Positions 24,344 through 34,227 of a stretch of DNA of 64,000 nucleotides are shown in pieces. The translations under genes were made by a program, and so were the position numbers. Source of the DNA: Marinomonas communis (GTDB lineage: Bacteria > Pseudomonadota > Gammaproteobacteria > Pseudomonadales > Marinomonadaceae); the NCBI RefSeq assembly GCF_004363305.1, contig NZ_SNZA01000003.1, positions 186,001-250,000 on the forward strand, read 5' to 3'. Below the pieces are notes generated by a model. That model was not told the DNA's origin, ran no database searches, and worked only from the letters and a program-made list of their open reading frames with translations. The number at the start of each line of letters is the position of its first letter. The first letter of the stretch is position 1.

Positions 24344-25828
24344 CTACGAACGCTTTTCCTGAAAGGCTCGACATTGTTCTATCAGTCCATCGATATCCAT
24401 ATGCTCATCACAGCTTTGTGCAAGGCGGGCGACTTCTTGTTCGCGGTAGGCTTCGTAGTCGAAGTCCTTACTGTCGACAGCTCCGGCCCAGTCAAGCAGG
24501 GCTTTTAAAGCGTGTTTATCATCGAATAAACCATGCAGGTAGGTACCTATGATTTGTTTATCTTTGGATAGGTAGCCTTCTAACTCGCCGTTTTCAAGGG
24601 TGGCAAAGTGTTGCACACTTTGCTGAAACTCTGATACACCGCTGTGGATTTCATAGCCTTTGATATAAGCATCTCCAAGAGATGAAATGACGCCAGTGCG
24701 TTGTTTCAGTTGCTTGCCGTCTTTTAGCTCTGTGCGCATTGGAATATAACCAAGGCCTTTGGCGCTGGAGGGCTCGGCGTTTTCCATGCCTAGTGGGTCG
24801 TCTAGGTATTCGCCGAGCATTTGGAAGCCGCCACAGATCCCCAGTACTTTGCCTCCGTAACGAAGGTGGCGGGCAATGTAGTCTTCCCAACCCAATTCAC
24901 GTAGGAAGGCCAAATCGCTTTGCACGCTTTTGCTACCAGGTAGAATCACTAAATCGGCAGGAGGAATGACCTCATTTTTACGAACCAAGGTAACTTGTAC
25001 GTTAGGGTGTAAGCGTAAAGCGTCCCAATCTGTATGGTTGCTGGTGCGTGGCAACACCGGAATCACTACGTGCAATTTAGTCTCTGAGCCTTGTTTGGTT
25101 GGGCTGGCAGCGACAGCATCTTCGGATTCCAAATGGAAGCCCATTAAGTAAGGTAACACCCCAAGAACCGGTTTACCGGTTCGTTCCTCAAGCCAATCAA
25201 GGCCTGATTGCAACAAAGCAATATCACCGCGGAAACGGTTAATCACAAAGCCAATGACACGATCTTGCTCGCTTGGCGAAAGGAGCTCGAGTGTGCCCAC
25301 CAGATGAGCAAATACGCCGCCTTTGTCGATATCGGCGATGATAATCACCGGACAATCGATGCTTTCAGCAAAGCCCATGTTGGCGATATCACGAGCACGA
25401 AGATTAATTTCGGCGGGACTGCCTGCGCCTTCAATCAGTACACAATCATATTGGTCGGCAAGGCGCTGATAGGAGTCCAGCGCAGCGTTTTTCGCAATGG
25501 TTTTGTATTCGTGATAACCCACCGCATTCATATTGCCCACTGAGTGGCCTTGAATAATCACTTGAGCGCCGATGTCTGTATTAGGCTTAAGCAAAATAGG
25601 GTTCATGTGCACATCGGGCTCAAGGCCTGCGGCATAGGCTTGCACCGCTTGAGCTCGGCCGATTTCTTTGCCGTCGGCGGTGACAGCGCTGTTTAACGCC
25701 ATGTTTTGCGGTTTAAACGGTGCCACATTCAGTCCGCGTTCTTTTATCAAGCGACATAAAGCCGTTACCAAGGTGCTCTTTCCCGCATCTGAAGTAGTAC
25801 CTTGCACCATAAGATTAAAAAAACGCAT
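24344..25828 (-). CDS. cobQ: Cobyric acid synthase
   Basis: Amidates adenosylcobyrinic a,c-diamide at four side chains using glutamine and ATP, giving cobyric acid. At 494 residues it has the usual domains. The N-terminal ATP-binding domain has [13 protein letters not shown] (about 9-21). The C-terminal triad-type glutamine amidotransferase has the nucleophile cysteine in [13 protein letters not shown] (about 330-342) and the histidine in [10 protein letters not shown]. It is divergent from cbiB-cobD-cobU with 79 bases between and no cobalamin riboswitch visible. Corrin-ring genes are absent, so the cluster serves salvage or the late steps only. Confidence 0.95.
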   Translation of the reverse strand: MRFFNLMVQGTTSDAGKSTLVTALCRLIKERGLNVAPFKPQNMALNSAVTADGKEIGRAQAVQAYAAGLEPDVHMNPILLKPNTDIGAQVIIQGHSVGNMNAVGYHEYKTIAKNAALDSYQRLADQYDCVLIEGAGSPAEINLRARDIANMGFAESIDCPVIIIADIDKGGVFAHLVGTLELLSPSEQDRVIGFVINRFRGDIALLQSGLDWLEERTGKPVLGVLPYLMGFHLESEDAVAASPTKQGSETKLHVVIPVLPRTSNHTDWDALRLHPNVQVTLVRKNEVIPPADLVILPGSKSVQSDLAFLRELGWEDYIARHLRYGGKVLGICGGFQMLGEYLDDPLGMENAEPSSAKGLGYIPMRTELKDGKQLKQRTGVISSLGDAYIKGYEIHSGVSEFQQSVQHFATLENGELEGYLSKDKQIIGTYLHGLFDDKHALKALLDWAGAVDSKDFDYEAYREQEVARLAQSCDEHMDIDGLIEQCRAFQEKRS

Positions 25829-25931
25829 GTGGGTTTGTCCGTTCGATTGTTTACAATAAGGCGAAATTCTAGCGCATTAGCGTACGGATTAATAAAACGA
25901 ATGTTAATTGAATGATACTGCGGACAAGCTG

Positions 25932-26870
25932 ATGGATTTTCTTTTTGAGTTTAGCTCAAGCACTGCGTTGGCCTTGCTTGGGGCGTTGATTTTAGATCGC
26001 TGGCTTGGGGAACCGCAGTCATGGCACCCTTTGATTTGGTTTGGCAATTGGGCGAATTATTGTCGTCGAACTTGGCAAGTGTCCCTATCGGCCAGTCCAG
26101 TGTTACAACGCTTGAATGGCGTCATGGCATGGAGTTTGGCGGTATTACCTTGTGCCATGGTGCTGACTCTGATTTTGTGGATGCTACCGAGTTGGCTCGA
26201 ATGGTTGCTCGGCGCAGTGGTGTTGTATTTCACCATCGGTTGGCAAAGCTTGCGCGAGCACGCCATTGCCATTGCGAAGCCTCTACATGATCAAGATTTA
26301 ACAACTGCACGTGAAGCCGTAGGGCGCATTGTTAGTCGTGATACTTCACAGCTCGATGAAACTCAGATTGCTAAGGCGAGCATGGAATCCGTGCTGGAAA
26401 ATGGCAGTGATGCGGTATTTGCTCCGATTTTTTGGTTCTTAGTATTGGGGCCTTTTGGTGCCATTTTATATCGTTTGTCGAATACGCTGGATGCAATGTG
26501 GGGTTATAAAAAGCCTGATCTGTTGCACTTTGGTTGGTGTGCGGCGCGCATAGACGATGTGTTGAATTTTATCCCCGCTCGTTTGGTGGTGCTGACCTAT
26601 GCTTTGTTTGGGCGCGGCAAACGTGCTTTGCATTGTGCTTGGTATCAAGGCCGTGGTTGGAAAAGTCCCAATGCTGGGCCTGTGATGGCCGCGGGCGCTG
26701 GTGCCTTGCAAGTCTCTCTTGGCGGCACAGCGATCTATTTTGGTGAAGCCCAGCAGCGCCCTACCTTAGGGGAAGGGCCAGACCCTAAAGCAGGGGACTT
26801 GGATCGGGCGGTAGAGCTGGTGGATAAAGGTGTCTACCTATGGGCGTTGTTAATTTTGGTATTAATATAA
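25932..26870 (+). CDS. cbiB: Adenosylcobinamide-phosphate synthase CbiB/CobD
   Basis: A membrane enzyme that attaches the aminopropanol (phosphate) arm to cobyric acid. The frame extends upstream to a TTG at 25908. ATG 25932 (MDFLFEFSSSTALALLGALI) is preferred, giving 312 residues, though neither start has a strong ribosome site. Family signatures are LDRWLGEPQSWHPLIWFGN near the N-terminus, GRIVSRDTSQLDETQIAKA, ASMESVLENGSDAVFAPIFW, and the late AAGAGALQVSLGG. Four to five hydrophobic segments are visible. It is the first gene of a tight operon with cobD (3-base gap) and cobU. Confidence 0.92.
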   Translation: MDFLFEFSSSTALALLGALILDRWLGEPQSWHPLIWFGNWANYCRRTWQVSLSASPVLQRLNGVMAWSLAVLPCAMVLTLILWMLPSWLEWLLGAVVLYFTIGWQSLREHAIAIAKPLHDQDLTTAREAVGRIVSRDTSQLDETQIAKASMESVLENGSDAVFAPIFWFLVLGPFGAILYRLSNTLDAMWGYKKPDLLHFGWCAARIDDVLNFIPARLVVLTYALFGRGKRALHCAWYQGRGWKSPNAGPVMAAGAGALQVSLGGTAIYFGEAQQRPTLGEGPDPKAGDLDRAVELVDKGVYLWALLILVLI

Positions 26871-26873
26871 TTT

Positions 26874-27938
26874 ATGAATTTTGAATTAGAGCCACCGAAG
26901 CATGGTGGTGATTTAGAAGCCTTTCTACGCAGTGAAAACCTTGATCCGAATAGTGCTGATCGTTGGTTAGATTTGTCTTCGGCCTGTAATCGTGAACCTT
27001 GGCCGATTCCTGAGTCTTTCTTAGAAAACAGTGCCAAGCTTTGGTATGAGTTACCGGATGCATTTGCTTTGCAACAGGCGGCGAACGAATACTTCGGCTT
27101 AGCCCCACTTGCCATTGGCGCGGGCACGCAGCAGTTTATTGAAATATTGCCCGCGCTGTTGATTGAACACGCCAAAAGCAAAAAGGTGTGGGTGCCAGCC
27201 GTTGGCTATCAAGAGCATGGCTTTAGCTGGCGCAAATGGGGTTATGACGTTCGTGAATACCAAGATGTTAGTGAGCTTTTGATTAACGAGTGGGATATTG
27301 CGGTGGTGATTTCACCGAATAACCCCTCGGGGCAATACTTAACATCAGCACAATCTGAGCAGTTAAAAGTGCTACTAGAAACCTCTGAGCGTTACTTAGT
27401 GTTGGATGAAGCCTTTTTGGATGCGACACCCGAGGCGAGCTGGCTGAATGGGCCTCTGCCGCGAAGTTGCTTTGTGCTGCGCTCAGTGGGTAAGTTTTTC
27501 GGATTGGCCGGTGCTCGTGTTGGTTTTATGTTTGGCGATCAAGCGTTTGCAGCGTCAACAAAGTCTTTAGTTGGCCCTTGGCCAGTAGCGACGCCCGCGC
27601 TGCACTTAGTCACCCAAGCGCTCAAAGATAGAGATTGGCAAGCAGAATCGCTTGCATCGCTAACTGAGCGTCATGCCTATTTTGAGGCAAATATGGTTCC
27701 TAAGTTGAACACCTTATTTGACTCTCAGGACATGATGCACACGCCTTTATTTTACACTTGGCAACTAGAACAGGGTCAGGCGTTAAAGGCCGTTCATGCG
27801 CTACATAGTGTGGGTATTCATATCCGCCTTGGGCAAGGTTGGGTGAGGCTATCATTACCCGCAGGCCATGAGATGCAACGCTTAAATCATGGTTTAGTAA
27901 GACTATTACAAGGTCATCAACTCAAGGAGTTGGGATGA
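26874..27938 (+). CDS. cobD: Threonine-phosphate decarboxylase (CobD/CobC), PLP-dependent
   Basis: A fold-type I PLP enzyme of the aminotransferase class. In cobalamin synthesis it makes aminopropanol phosphate from threonine phosphate, the arm used by CbiB. The PLP lysine is K207 in RSVGKFFGLAGARVGF. Other family motifs are VISPNNPSGQYL, VLDEAFLDATPE, and the N-terminal DLSSACNREPWPIP in place of the usual D-SxNINPxG. At 354 residues it is the usual length. It begins 3 bases after cbiB and overlaps cobU by 4 bases (ATGA), so the three are co-translated. Confidence 0.88.
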   Translation: MNFELEPPKHGGDLEAFLRSENLDPNSADRWLDLSSACNREPWPIPESFLENSAKLWYELPDAFALQQAANEYFGLAPLAIGAGTQQFIEILPALLIEHAKSKKVWVPAVGYQEHGFSWRKWGYDVREYQDVSELLINEWDIAVVISPNNPSGQYLTSAQSEQLKVLLETSERYLVLDEAFLDATPEASWLNGPLPRSCFVLRSVGKFFGLAGARVGFMFGDQAFAASTKSLVGPWPVATPALHLVTQALKDRDWQAESLASLTERHAYFEANMVPKLNTLFDSQDMMHTPLFYTWQLEQGQALKAVHALHSVGIHIRLGQGWVRLSLPAGHEMQRLNHGLVRLLQGHQLKELG

Positions 27939-28453
27939 AGCATTTAGTATTGGGCGGTGTTCGAAGCGGCAAAAGTCAGTTTGCTGAACGTTGGATCGCG
28001 GCACAACGTGATCAGGTGGTTTACATTGCAACCTCACAGGTCTGGGACGAAGGCATGGCTGAGCGAGTGGCAAAGCACCAGTCTTATCGACCTACTCATT
28101 GGTGTACCATTGAGGAGCCAATTCAGTTAGCGCAGACGATTAACTCGGCCGTTAATGAGCATCCTGAGGCCGGTATTATTGTTGAGTGCTGCTCCCTTTG
28201 GATGACGAATTTGTTGTGTGCTGAAAACGAAGCGCAATTTAAGGCGGAGTGCGAAGCATTATTTGAAACGCTTCAGTCGGTAGAATCGCCTATCGTGTTG
28301 GTCAGTGCAGAAGTCGGATTAGGCATCATGCCGATGAATGCTCTAGCACGGCGGTTTGGTGATGAAATAGGGGGGCTCAATCAACGATTAGCGGCTTGTT
28401 GTGACCAAGTCACCTTGGTGACAGCCGGGTTACCGATGGCGCTGAAGTCGTAA
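27935..28453 (+). CDS. cobU: Bifunctional adenosylcobinamide kinase / guanylyltransferase
   Basis: Phosphorylates adenosylcobinamide and transfers GMP to it, preparing the nucleotide-loop step. At 172 residues it is slightly short but complete. The P-loop GGVRSGKS is at residues 7-14. YIATSQVWDEGMAERVAKHQ contains the histidine region used in GMP transfer. VECCSLWMTNLL and VSAEVGLGIMPMNALARRFGDEIGGLNQRLA are family blocks. It is the last gene of the cbiB-cobD-cobU operon. CobS and CobT are not in the window. Confidence 0.93.
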   Translation: MKHLVLGGVRSGKSQFAERWIAAQRDQVVYIATSQVWDEGMAERVAKHQSYRPTHWCTIEEPIQLAQTINSAVNEHPEAGIIVECCSLWMTNLLCAENEAQFKAECEALFETLQSVESPIVLVSAEVGLGIMPMNALARRFGDEIGGLNQRLAACCDQVTLVTAGLPMALKS

Positions 28454-28611
28454 ATATCAAGATTTCTATCATTTACACAGATTTCAGTAGTTTTTATATG
28501 GAAAAACTTTAACCGATTGGTCTAAAATACGCCGCTTAACCGATCTTGACTGCTTTTTGGGCATTATTTTTGCTCATAAAGTGAGCTGACTAGATAGCTG
28601 AGGAGCACACC

Positions 28612-29109
28612 ATGACCCCCTACTCAAAAGATTTCCCTGTCTCGTGGCATGAATTACATCGCGACGCTCGCGCTTTGTCTTGGCGCTTACTTGAGCAAGG
28701 GCCTTGGAAAGGCATTATTGCGATCACTCGAGGCGGTCTTGTTCCTGCTGCTATTTTATGTCGTGAGATGGATATTCGCTTGATCGATACGATCTGTGTG
28801 GTGAGCTATGACTCTTCAGAAGAGGGCGGTGCCGCTAATGTACAGGGCGACCTACGCATCCTTAAAGGTGTGGAAGGAGACGGCGAAGGTTATATCCTGA
28901 TCGATGACCTAGTGGATACGGGTAAAACGGCTCGTGAAATCCGTAAGATGCTGCCAAAAGCGCATTTCGCAACGATTTACGCGAAACCTGCAGGTAAGCC
29001 ATTGGTAGACACCTTTATTACTGAAGTGAGCCAAGATACTTGGATCCGTTTCCCATGGGATATGGAGTACACTTTCTCAACTCCTCTTGCTGATCGTCAG
29101 AAAGGCTAA
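28612..29109 (+). CDS. gpt: Xanthine-guanine phosphoribosyltransferase
   Basis: A purine salvage enzyme that transfers phosphoribose from PRPP to xanthine, guanine and, more weakly, hypoxanthine. At 165 residues it is close to E. coli Gpt (152). The PRPP-binding loop [11 protein letters not shown] is at 96-106. The N-terminal block has [15 protein letters not shown], and the C-terminal [10 protein letters not shown] is typical of the family. A strong GAGGAG ribosome site precedes the start. It stands alone between the cobalamin operon and two small genes. A TAAAAT box near 28523 could be its -10, but no matching -35 was found. Confidence 0.94.
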   Translation: MTPYSKDFPVSWHELHRDARALSWRLLEQGPWKGIIAITRGGLVPAAILCREMDIRLIDTICVVSYDSSEEGGAANVQGDLRILKGVEGDGEGYILIDDLVDTGKTAREIRKMLPKAHFATIYAKPAGKPLVDTFITEVSQDTWIRFPWDMEYTFSTPLADRQKG

Positions 29110-29292
29110 GATGTGTAAAAGTCTTTGAGTTATAGGGGCGCACTTCGATAAACTTGCGCCCTCGCTCGGACATTGCATATTGCTACATAAAAAACGCGTG
29201 GTCCTGCGGAATTTAGGCTAACTTAATAGAGCTTGAAGCGATACTCTCATAGGGTTAGGGTATTTTATCTAATAGACTGAGTAGGGATTCCT

Positions 29293-29697
29293 ATGTACCA
29301 CACGTTTATCCGCTCCATTCTGCTGTGTATTGCAACCTTATCTGTGCCATTTGCTATGGCGGAAGGAACGGTTGCGCGTGCTCTATTTGCCTCGGAAGTT
29401 TTAGACCGTGAACCCATCGATGAGCTGGGGGATGTGATCAAAGTGGAATACGGTGAAATCCAACGGGTTTACTTTTTTACCGATCTGCGTGATATGGAAG
29501 GTGGCCAAGTGACACACGTCTGGAAGTTAGACGGTGTCATCGAAGCTGAAATTCCCTTTGATATTGGCGGTGATCGGTGGCGTGTTTGGTCGAGTAAACG
29601 CCTAATGCCAGGCTTTGATGGCAAATGGTCAGTCGATATTGTTAAAGATGGCGAAGTACTAGAAAGTCGCTCGTTTGACTATGTCGATGAATGGTAA
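29293..29697 (+). CDS. Exported DUF2914 protein
   Basis: 134 residues with a signal peptide (about 1-23, IRSILLCIATLSVPFAMA). A compact beta-rich domain follows, matching DUF2914 in pattern: RVYFFTDLRDMEGGQVTHVWKLDG, RWRVWSSKRLMPGFDGKWSVDIV and GEVLESRSFDY. Its function is unknown. It is predicted to be periplasmic. It is followed 36 bases later by the DUF1904 gene on the same strand. Confidence 0.75.
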   Translation: MYHTFIRSILLCIATLSVPFAMAEGTVARALFASEVLDREPIDELGDVIKVEYGEIQRVYFFTDLRDMEGGQVTHVWKLDGVIEAEIPFDIGGDRWRVWSSKRLMPGFDGKWSVDIVKDGEVLESRSFDYVDEW

Positions 29698-29733
29698 ACT
29701 GCTGCAACGTTTACTAATAAAAGGTCTACTCTG

Positions 29734-30066
29734 ATGCCTCATATTCGCGTACGTGGTTTGCCATTTGAAGATTTAGAATCCGTGTCTGATACGTTAGTTG
29801 AAACGTTAGCAGAACTTACCGATACCCCTAACTCGCACTTCACCCTAGAGTATCAGTCTTCTATATTCCTCGCGGTGGGCGGTGCTTCTCCCGCTTACCC
29901 GTTTATCGAAATTTTATGGTTTGATCGTGGTGCTGAAGTGAAAACTAAAGTGGCACAAGCCATTGATGATCTGCTGCGTCCTATGATTGAAGCTGGGCAA
30001 GATATCACCACCTTGTTTCATGATATCCAAGGGCGTGATTATTACGAGAATGGCGAACACTTTTAA
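29734..30066 (+). CDS. DUF1904 (tautomerase/MIF superfamily-like) protein
   Basis: 110 residues starting MPHIRVRGLP. The second residue is proline, as in 4-oxalocrotonate tautomerase-like proteins, where the free N-terminal proline is the catalytic base. The rest matches the DUF1904 family (FTLEYQSSIFLAVGG, YPFIEILWFDRG). No activity is known for this family. An AAGG ribosome site is present. The gene ends 12 bases before a 73-bp repeat and is convergent with astB. Confidence 0.72.
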   Translation: MPHIRVRGLPFEDLESVSDTLVETLAELTDTPNSHFTLEYQSSIFLAVGGASPAYPFIEILWFDRGAEVKTKVAQAIDDLLRPMIEAGQDITTLFHDIQGRDYYENGEHF

Positions 30067-30078
30067 GTGATATGCTTT

Positions 30079-30151
30079 TGTAGGACCTCGCTGTGCGAGG
30101 GAACGATCTTATAATCCCATATGATGTTCCCGCGGAAACCGCGGTCCTACA
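30079..30151 (+). repeat. 73-bp REPIN-like element, copy 8
   Basis: Intact TGTAGGAC/GTCCTACA ends. CCTCGC-TGT-GCGAGG on the left and CCGCGG-AAA-CCGCGG on the right. Same orientation as the array at 1624. Lies 12 bases past the DUF1904 stop codon. Confidence 0.85.
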
Positions 30152-30182
30152 ATTGCTGAAACATCATCGTAATCTCAAATCA

Positions 30183-30208
30183 ATTCCCGCGGAGACCGCG
30201 GTCGTACA
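30183..30208 (+). repeat. Solo right half of the 73-bp element
   Basis: CCGCGG-AGA-CCGCGG with the end altered to GTCGTACA. It follows copy 8 by 31 bases, in the same way that solo halves follow full copies in the first array. Confidence 0.65.
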
Positions 30209-30258
30209 AAAGCAGGAGCAGCATCGCCATCAAAAACGCTGCTCCTGCGGTTACAACA

Positions 30259-31608
30259 TTACGCTTGTTGGAACTCGTAAACGCTGCCTAACTGTAGGAT
30301 TTGCGTGAGTTCATCCAGTGCTTGGCGTGATTCCATTAGTAGGCTTGGATCTGCCAAGTCTGCTTCCACCAAACGATCTCGGTAATGTTTCTCTACCCAA
30401 GACGTTAGCGTGTTGTATAGAGCATCATTCATCAAGGTCGCTGAGTTTACGGCCGCAACTTCTTCCGCTGTCATGGCCACTCGAAGACGCAAACATGCGG
30501 GTCCACCACCATTGCTCATACTCTGTTTCAAGTCGAACACTTGGACTTCTTTGATTGGCGTATCTTGCTGGATAAGCTTCTGTAAGTAGCTCCACACGCG
30601 CTCATTTTGCTGCACTTCACCTGGTACGATCAGTGTCATGGTGCCATCTGCTTTGCTCAATAGCTGGCTATTGAAAAGGTAAGATTGCACACAGTCTTCT
30701 ACCGAAACTTCGTCATTAGGTACTTCTACAAAGTAAAGCGTCTTCTCTTGATCGCCCCAAGCTTGACGTAAGTCGGATTGCATTTGCGCCGTATCGAGGA
30801 AGGCTTTCTCATGATAAAAGTGCACGTTGCCATTACCAACAGCAATGACATCGTTGTGGAAGACACCTGCATCAATCACATCTGGATGCTGCTGAACGAA
30901 TACAGCTCCATGATCTGATAGGCCATGATTCCTTGCGACCGCCTGAGAAGCTTCTAAGGTGTGGCGCGCAGGGAAACGTTGTGGGCGTGCCATTGCAGTA
31001 TTAAAAGCAGACATGCCATAGACAAATAACTCGACACCTGGTTTGCCATAGTCTGAACAGAAACGAGTATGGTTAGCCGCCCCTTCATCACCAAAGTGAT
31101 CGACGCTTGGCAGAGCTGGGTGGTGCGCAAAATGCGCTCGATCAGGGAAGGTGGCTTGTAAGATACGCCCTGTCACAGTGTGCTCAATAGAACGGTGAAA
31201 TTTGTTCACAAGGTTGGCCGGCGTAAAGTGCACACGGCTATCCTTGGTGTCGGCACTTGGTGATACAGTGGCCGCATTGGCCGTCCACATACAGGAAGCC
31301 GAGCTTACCGCCGCCAAAAGCTTTGGCGCTTTGCTAACCGCTTCAGCGAGGATTTGCTGATCTGTCCCAGTAAAGCCTAATGCTCGTAACGTTGGAATGT
31401 GTGGGCGCTCATGAGGAGCCAAGACCCCTTGTACAAATCCCATGTCTGCCAGAGCTTTCATTTTGGTTAACCCTTGCAGCGCAGCGGCTTTAGGGTTGGA
31501 TGGTTTGGCAGAGTTCAGGGATGATGCCACGTTACCGTAGGATAAGCCGCTGTAGTTGTGGGTTGGTCCCACTAAACCATCAAAGTTGGCTTCGATTGCT
31601 GGTTTCAT
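30259..31608 (-). CDS. astB: N-succinylarginine dihydrolase
   Basis: Hydrolyses N2-succinylarginine to succinylornithine, CO2 and two ammonia, the second step of the arginine succinyltransferase pathway. At 449 residues it has the normal length. The N-terminal [19 protein letters not shown] is highly characteristic. [28 protein letters not shown] holds a catalytic His. [15 protein letters not shown] near the C-terminus holds the nucleophilic Cys. It is the last gene of the leftward aruF-aruG-astD-astB set and faces a 73-bp repeat at its 3' end. Confidence 0.96.
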   Translation of the reverse strand: MKPAIEANFDGLVGPTHNYSGLSYGNVASSLNSAKPSNPKAAALQGLTKMKALADMGFVQGVLAPHERPHIPTLRALGFTGTDQQILAEAVSKAPKLLAAVSSASCMWTANAATVSPSADTKDSRVHFTPANLVNKFHRSIEHTVTGRILQATFPDRAHFAHHPALPSVDHFGDEGAANHTRFCSDYGKPGVELFVYGMSAFNTAMARPQRFPARHTLEASQAVARNHGLSDHGAVFVQQHPDVIDAGVFHNDVIAVGNGNVHFYHEKAFLDTAQMQSDLRQAWGDQEKTLYFVEVPNDEVSVEDCVQSYLFNSQLLSKADGTMTLIVPGEVQQNERVWSYLQKLIQQDTPIKEVQVFDLKQSMSNGGGPACLRLRVAMTAEEVAAVNSATLMNDALYNTLTSWVEKHYRDRLVEADLADPSLLMESRQALDELTQILQLGSVYEFQQA

Positions 31609-31634
31609 AATTACCTCTAAGATTGATGATACGA

Positions 31635-33107
31635 CTACAGAGTTAAGCCATTGGGTAAAGTATCAGGAACGTTCAATGCCTCTACTTCGATGCTTGCTAC
31701 TGGGTATGCACAGTAGTCAGCCGCGTAGTAAGCACTTGCTCTATGGTTACCGCTGGCACCGGTACCACCAAATGGGGCAGCGCTCGACGCACCTGTCGTC
31801 TGACGGTTCCAGTTGATGATGCCTGCACGTGAATGTTGCAAGAACCACTCGTATTCACTGCGTTCATCGGACAAAATGCCCGCCGATAAACCAAAGCGAG
31901 TACGGTTCGCAATGTCCATTGCCTGTTCCATGGAGTCATAGCGAATCACAGTAAGCAGTGGGCCAAAGTATTCTAAATCTGGCAGTTCGGACAGAATGCT
32001 GGTGGCATCAACAATGCCTGGTGTGACAAAGCCAGTATTCGCATCACCACGGTTCATAGGCACGACTGGTTCGGCGCCTAGCGTCACAAGTTTGAGGTAG
32101 TTTTGTAGCAAAGCGTCGGCAGCTTTAGCAGAGACTACTGGCCCCATAAATGGCTGTGGTTCAGCGTCGAATCTGTCAACGTTCAGAGCTTTAGTGGCAG
32201 TGGCTAATTGAGCAAGAATCGCATCACCATGAGCCCCCTTTGGTAGCAACAGACGACGGGCGCAGGTGCAGCGTTGACCAGCAGATAAAAAGGCTGACTG
32301 AATGATTTCATAGACCACAGCACGGATATCTTGTGTCTTTTCAGAAACAAGCAGAGGGTTGTTGCCGCCCATTTCAAGGGCTAGGATTTTGCCCGGATGA
32401 CCTGAGAACTGTTTATGCAACACATGACCAACTTCAGGGCTACCTGTGAAGAAAAGGCCGTCAATGTCATCATGATTAGCTAGCGCAATCCCTGTCTCAC
32501 GTTCCCCTTGAACCATGTTCAAAACGCCCGCAGGAATCCCTGCTTGGTGCCACAACTGTAAGACTAGGTCTGATACGGCTGGCGTTAACTCACTTGGTTT
32601 AAAAACAATGGTATTACCAGCGATTAACGCTGGCACAATGTGTCCATTGGGTAAGTGCGCAGGGAAGTTATAAGGGCCAAAAACAGCGACAACACCATGT
32701 GGGCGGTGACGTAATACTGCAGTGGCTCCCGGCATGTCAGTGGATTTTGTTCCAGTACGTTCGTTGTATGCCTGCTTTGAAATCCCAACTTTGCCAATCA
32801 TGGCTGCCACTTCGGTACGGGTTTCCCAGATAGGTTTACCGGTTTCACGACTGATCAGTGACGCGATGGCTTCAGTGTTTTCTTTCACCAATTCAGCAAA
32901 GCGATCAATAATATTAAGACGCTCTTCCATTGGGCGGTTGGCCCACGCTGGGAAAGCTTGGCGAGCGCTTGCGATGGCTTGGTCGACTTGTTCTGCCGAT
33001 GCGCCATTGCCTTGCCATACTTGGCTGCCATCCGCTGGATCAGTAGAGATAAACGCTGGGCCGTTACCTTGGACCCATTGTTGATTGATGTAGTGTTGCT
33101 GTTTCAT
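31635..33107 (-). CDS. astD: Succinylglutamate-semialdehyde dehydrogenase
   Basis: An NAD-dependent aldehyde dehydrogenase that oxidises succinylglutamate semialdehyde to succinylglutamate, the fourth step of arginine catabolism. Visible features are the catalytic Cys280 ([10 protein letters not shown]), the general-base Glu in [11 protein letters not shown] and the NAD-binding FTGSPEVG. At 490 residues it matches the family. It lies 26 bases from both astB and aruG in the operon. The enzyme for step three (AruC/AstC aminotransferase) is not in the window. Confidence 0.95.
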   Translation of the reverse strand: MKQQHYINQQWVQGNGPAFISTDPADGSQVWQGNGASAEQVDQAIASARQAFPAWANRPMEERLNIIDRFAELVKENTEAIASLISRETGKPIWETRTEVAAMIGKVGISKQAYNERTGTKSTDMPGATAVLRHRPHGVVAVFGPYNFPAHLPNGHIVPALIAGNTIVFKPSELTPAVSDLVLQLWHQAGIPAGVLNMVQGERETGIALANHDDIDGLFFTGSPEVGHVLHKQFSGHPGKILALEMGGNNPLLVSEKTQDIRAVVYEIIQSAFLSAGQRCTCARRLLLPKGAHGDAILAQLATATKALNVDRFDAEPQPFMGPVVSAKAADALLQNYLKLVTLGAEPVVPMNRGDANTGFVTPGIVDATSILSELPDLEYFGPLLTVIRYDSMEQAMDIANRTRFGLSAGILSDERSEYEWFLQHSRAGIINWNRQTTGASSAAPFGGTGASGNHRASAYYAADYCAYPVASIEVEALNVPDTLPNGLTL

Positions 33108-33132
33108 GCTAACTCCTTAACTTGGCGCTCGT

Positions 33133-34176
33133 TTAATGGCGAGTGTGCGACAGTAGTTCAACGATTCGGATTGGCTCTTTGTGCTGAACCATGAGGGCAT
33201 CGGCTTCCTCTTGCGTCAGCACGAGTCCGCTGCCAGGTGGTGTTGCTCGCTGGATCAAAATACAACGGAAGTCATTCAGTTTCGCGTTGGACACTAGGTA
33301 ATGCTGGCCTTCACCTGTGTTTTTCGGTTGGCCAATCGTTGCTAAGACCAGACGGCTATCGCGTACGGCACGAATATCTTCGATACGTGCTTCTAGGGTT
33401 GGGCCGCCATCGAAAATGTCGACGTAGTTTTCAAAACGGAAGCCTTCTTGTTCCAACAAACGACGAGCAGGTTCAGTGTTTTTATGGACTTTACCAAGTA
33501 CATCGCGCGCTTCTTGAGGTAGCAAGTTCACGTAAACTGGGTTGTTTGGCATCAGCTCGGCGATGAATTGCTTGTTGCCTTGTGCCGTCAGTTCATCCGC
33601 TCTTTCAAAGTCGATGGAAAAGAACTGGCGACCTAGGCTTTCCCACAGCGGGGATACACCTTGCTCGTCGCATACGCCACGCATTTCTGCGAAGATTTTT
33701 TCCGTGAATCGCTCGGGGAACTGAGCAAGGAACATAAAGCGGCATTTCGATAGCAATTGTCCATTACGAGAATGACGGTAGTCCTCTTGTAAAAACAGAG
33801 TGCAGACTTCGCTGACGCCAGTAAAGTCATTGTTCAGAATCAATGTTGGGTGAATGTTATGAATGCCCAGCTCACGAGAAGAGTGAGTGATAGTACCCAG
33901 GTGGTAGCTGTAAAACGGCTCATCTAGACCAACCGTTGCGAGCAAGCCAGATGTACCAACAATGGTGCCTGTTTCCGTGTCTTCTAACACGAATAGGTAC
34001 GACTCATCAGTGGGTTCGGCAATGGTTTCTTTGCTGAATGAGTTTTGTGACAACGCAATTTTACGTTTTAGAATCTCTTCATCGGCGACCAGTGATGTAA
34101 AGCCGACGCCTGTGAGTGCGGCCAAACGATAAAGTTCGTCTAAATCGTCTTCACGGATTGAACGTATGACCATCAT
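33133..34176 (-). CDS. aruG: Arginine N-succinyltransferase, beta-type subunit (AruG)
   Basis: One of two homologous subunits that transfer succinyl from succinyl-CoA to arginine or ornithine, opening the pathway. It begins MMVIRSIREDDLDELYRLA; the second Met (34173) is an equally good start after GAGGAAC. Family blocks are YLFVLEDTETGTIVGTSGL, FYSYHLGTITHSSRELG, CTLFLQEDYRHSRNGQLLSKCRFMF (one 25-residue block, quoted in part as LFLQEDYRHSRNGQ) and FDGGPTLEARIEDIRAV. It is paralogous with the next gene upstream (aruF), which is typical of the heteromeric enzyme in Pseudomonas rather than the single AstA of enterobacteria. Confidence 0.92.
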   Translation of the reverse strand: MMVIRSIREDDLDELYRLAALTGVGFTSLVADEEILKRKIALSQNSFSKETIAEPTDESYLFVLEDTETGTIVGTSGLLATVGLDEPFYSYHLGTITHSSRELGIHNIHPTLILNNDFTGVSEVCTLFLQEDYRHSRNGQLLSKCRFMFLAQFPERFTEKIFAEMRGVCDEQGVSPLWESLGRQFFSIDFERADELTAQGNKQFIAELMPNNPVYVNLLPQEARDVLGKVHKNTEPARRLLEQEGFRFENYVDIFDGGPTLEARIEDIRAVRDSRLVLATIGQPKNTGEGQHYLVSNAKLNDFRCILIQRATPPGSGLVLTQEEADALMVQHKEPIRIVELLSHTRH

Positions 34177-34227
34177 AGTGGTGTTCCTCTTGATACAACT
34201 TAAAGGGCGCTACAGCGCCTTCTAACA

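Noticed and set aside
25829..25907. Cobalamin riboswitch in the cobQ-cbiB gap
   Set aside because: The gap is 79 bases, too short for the element, and no B12-box-like sequence was found.
28454..28611. Promoter for gpt at TTGACT (28546) or TAAAAT (28523)
   Set aside because: Each box lacks a partner at acceptable spacing, so neither was called.
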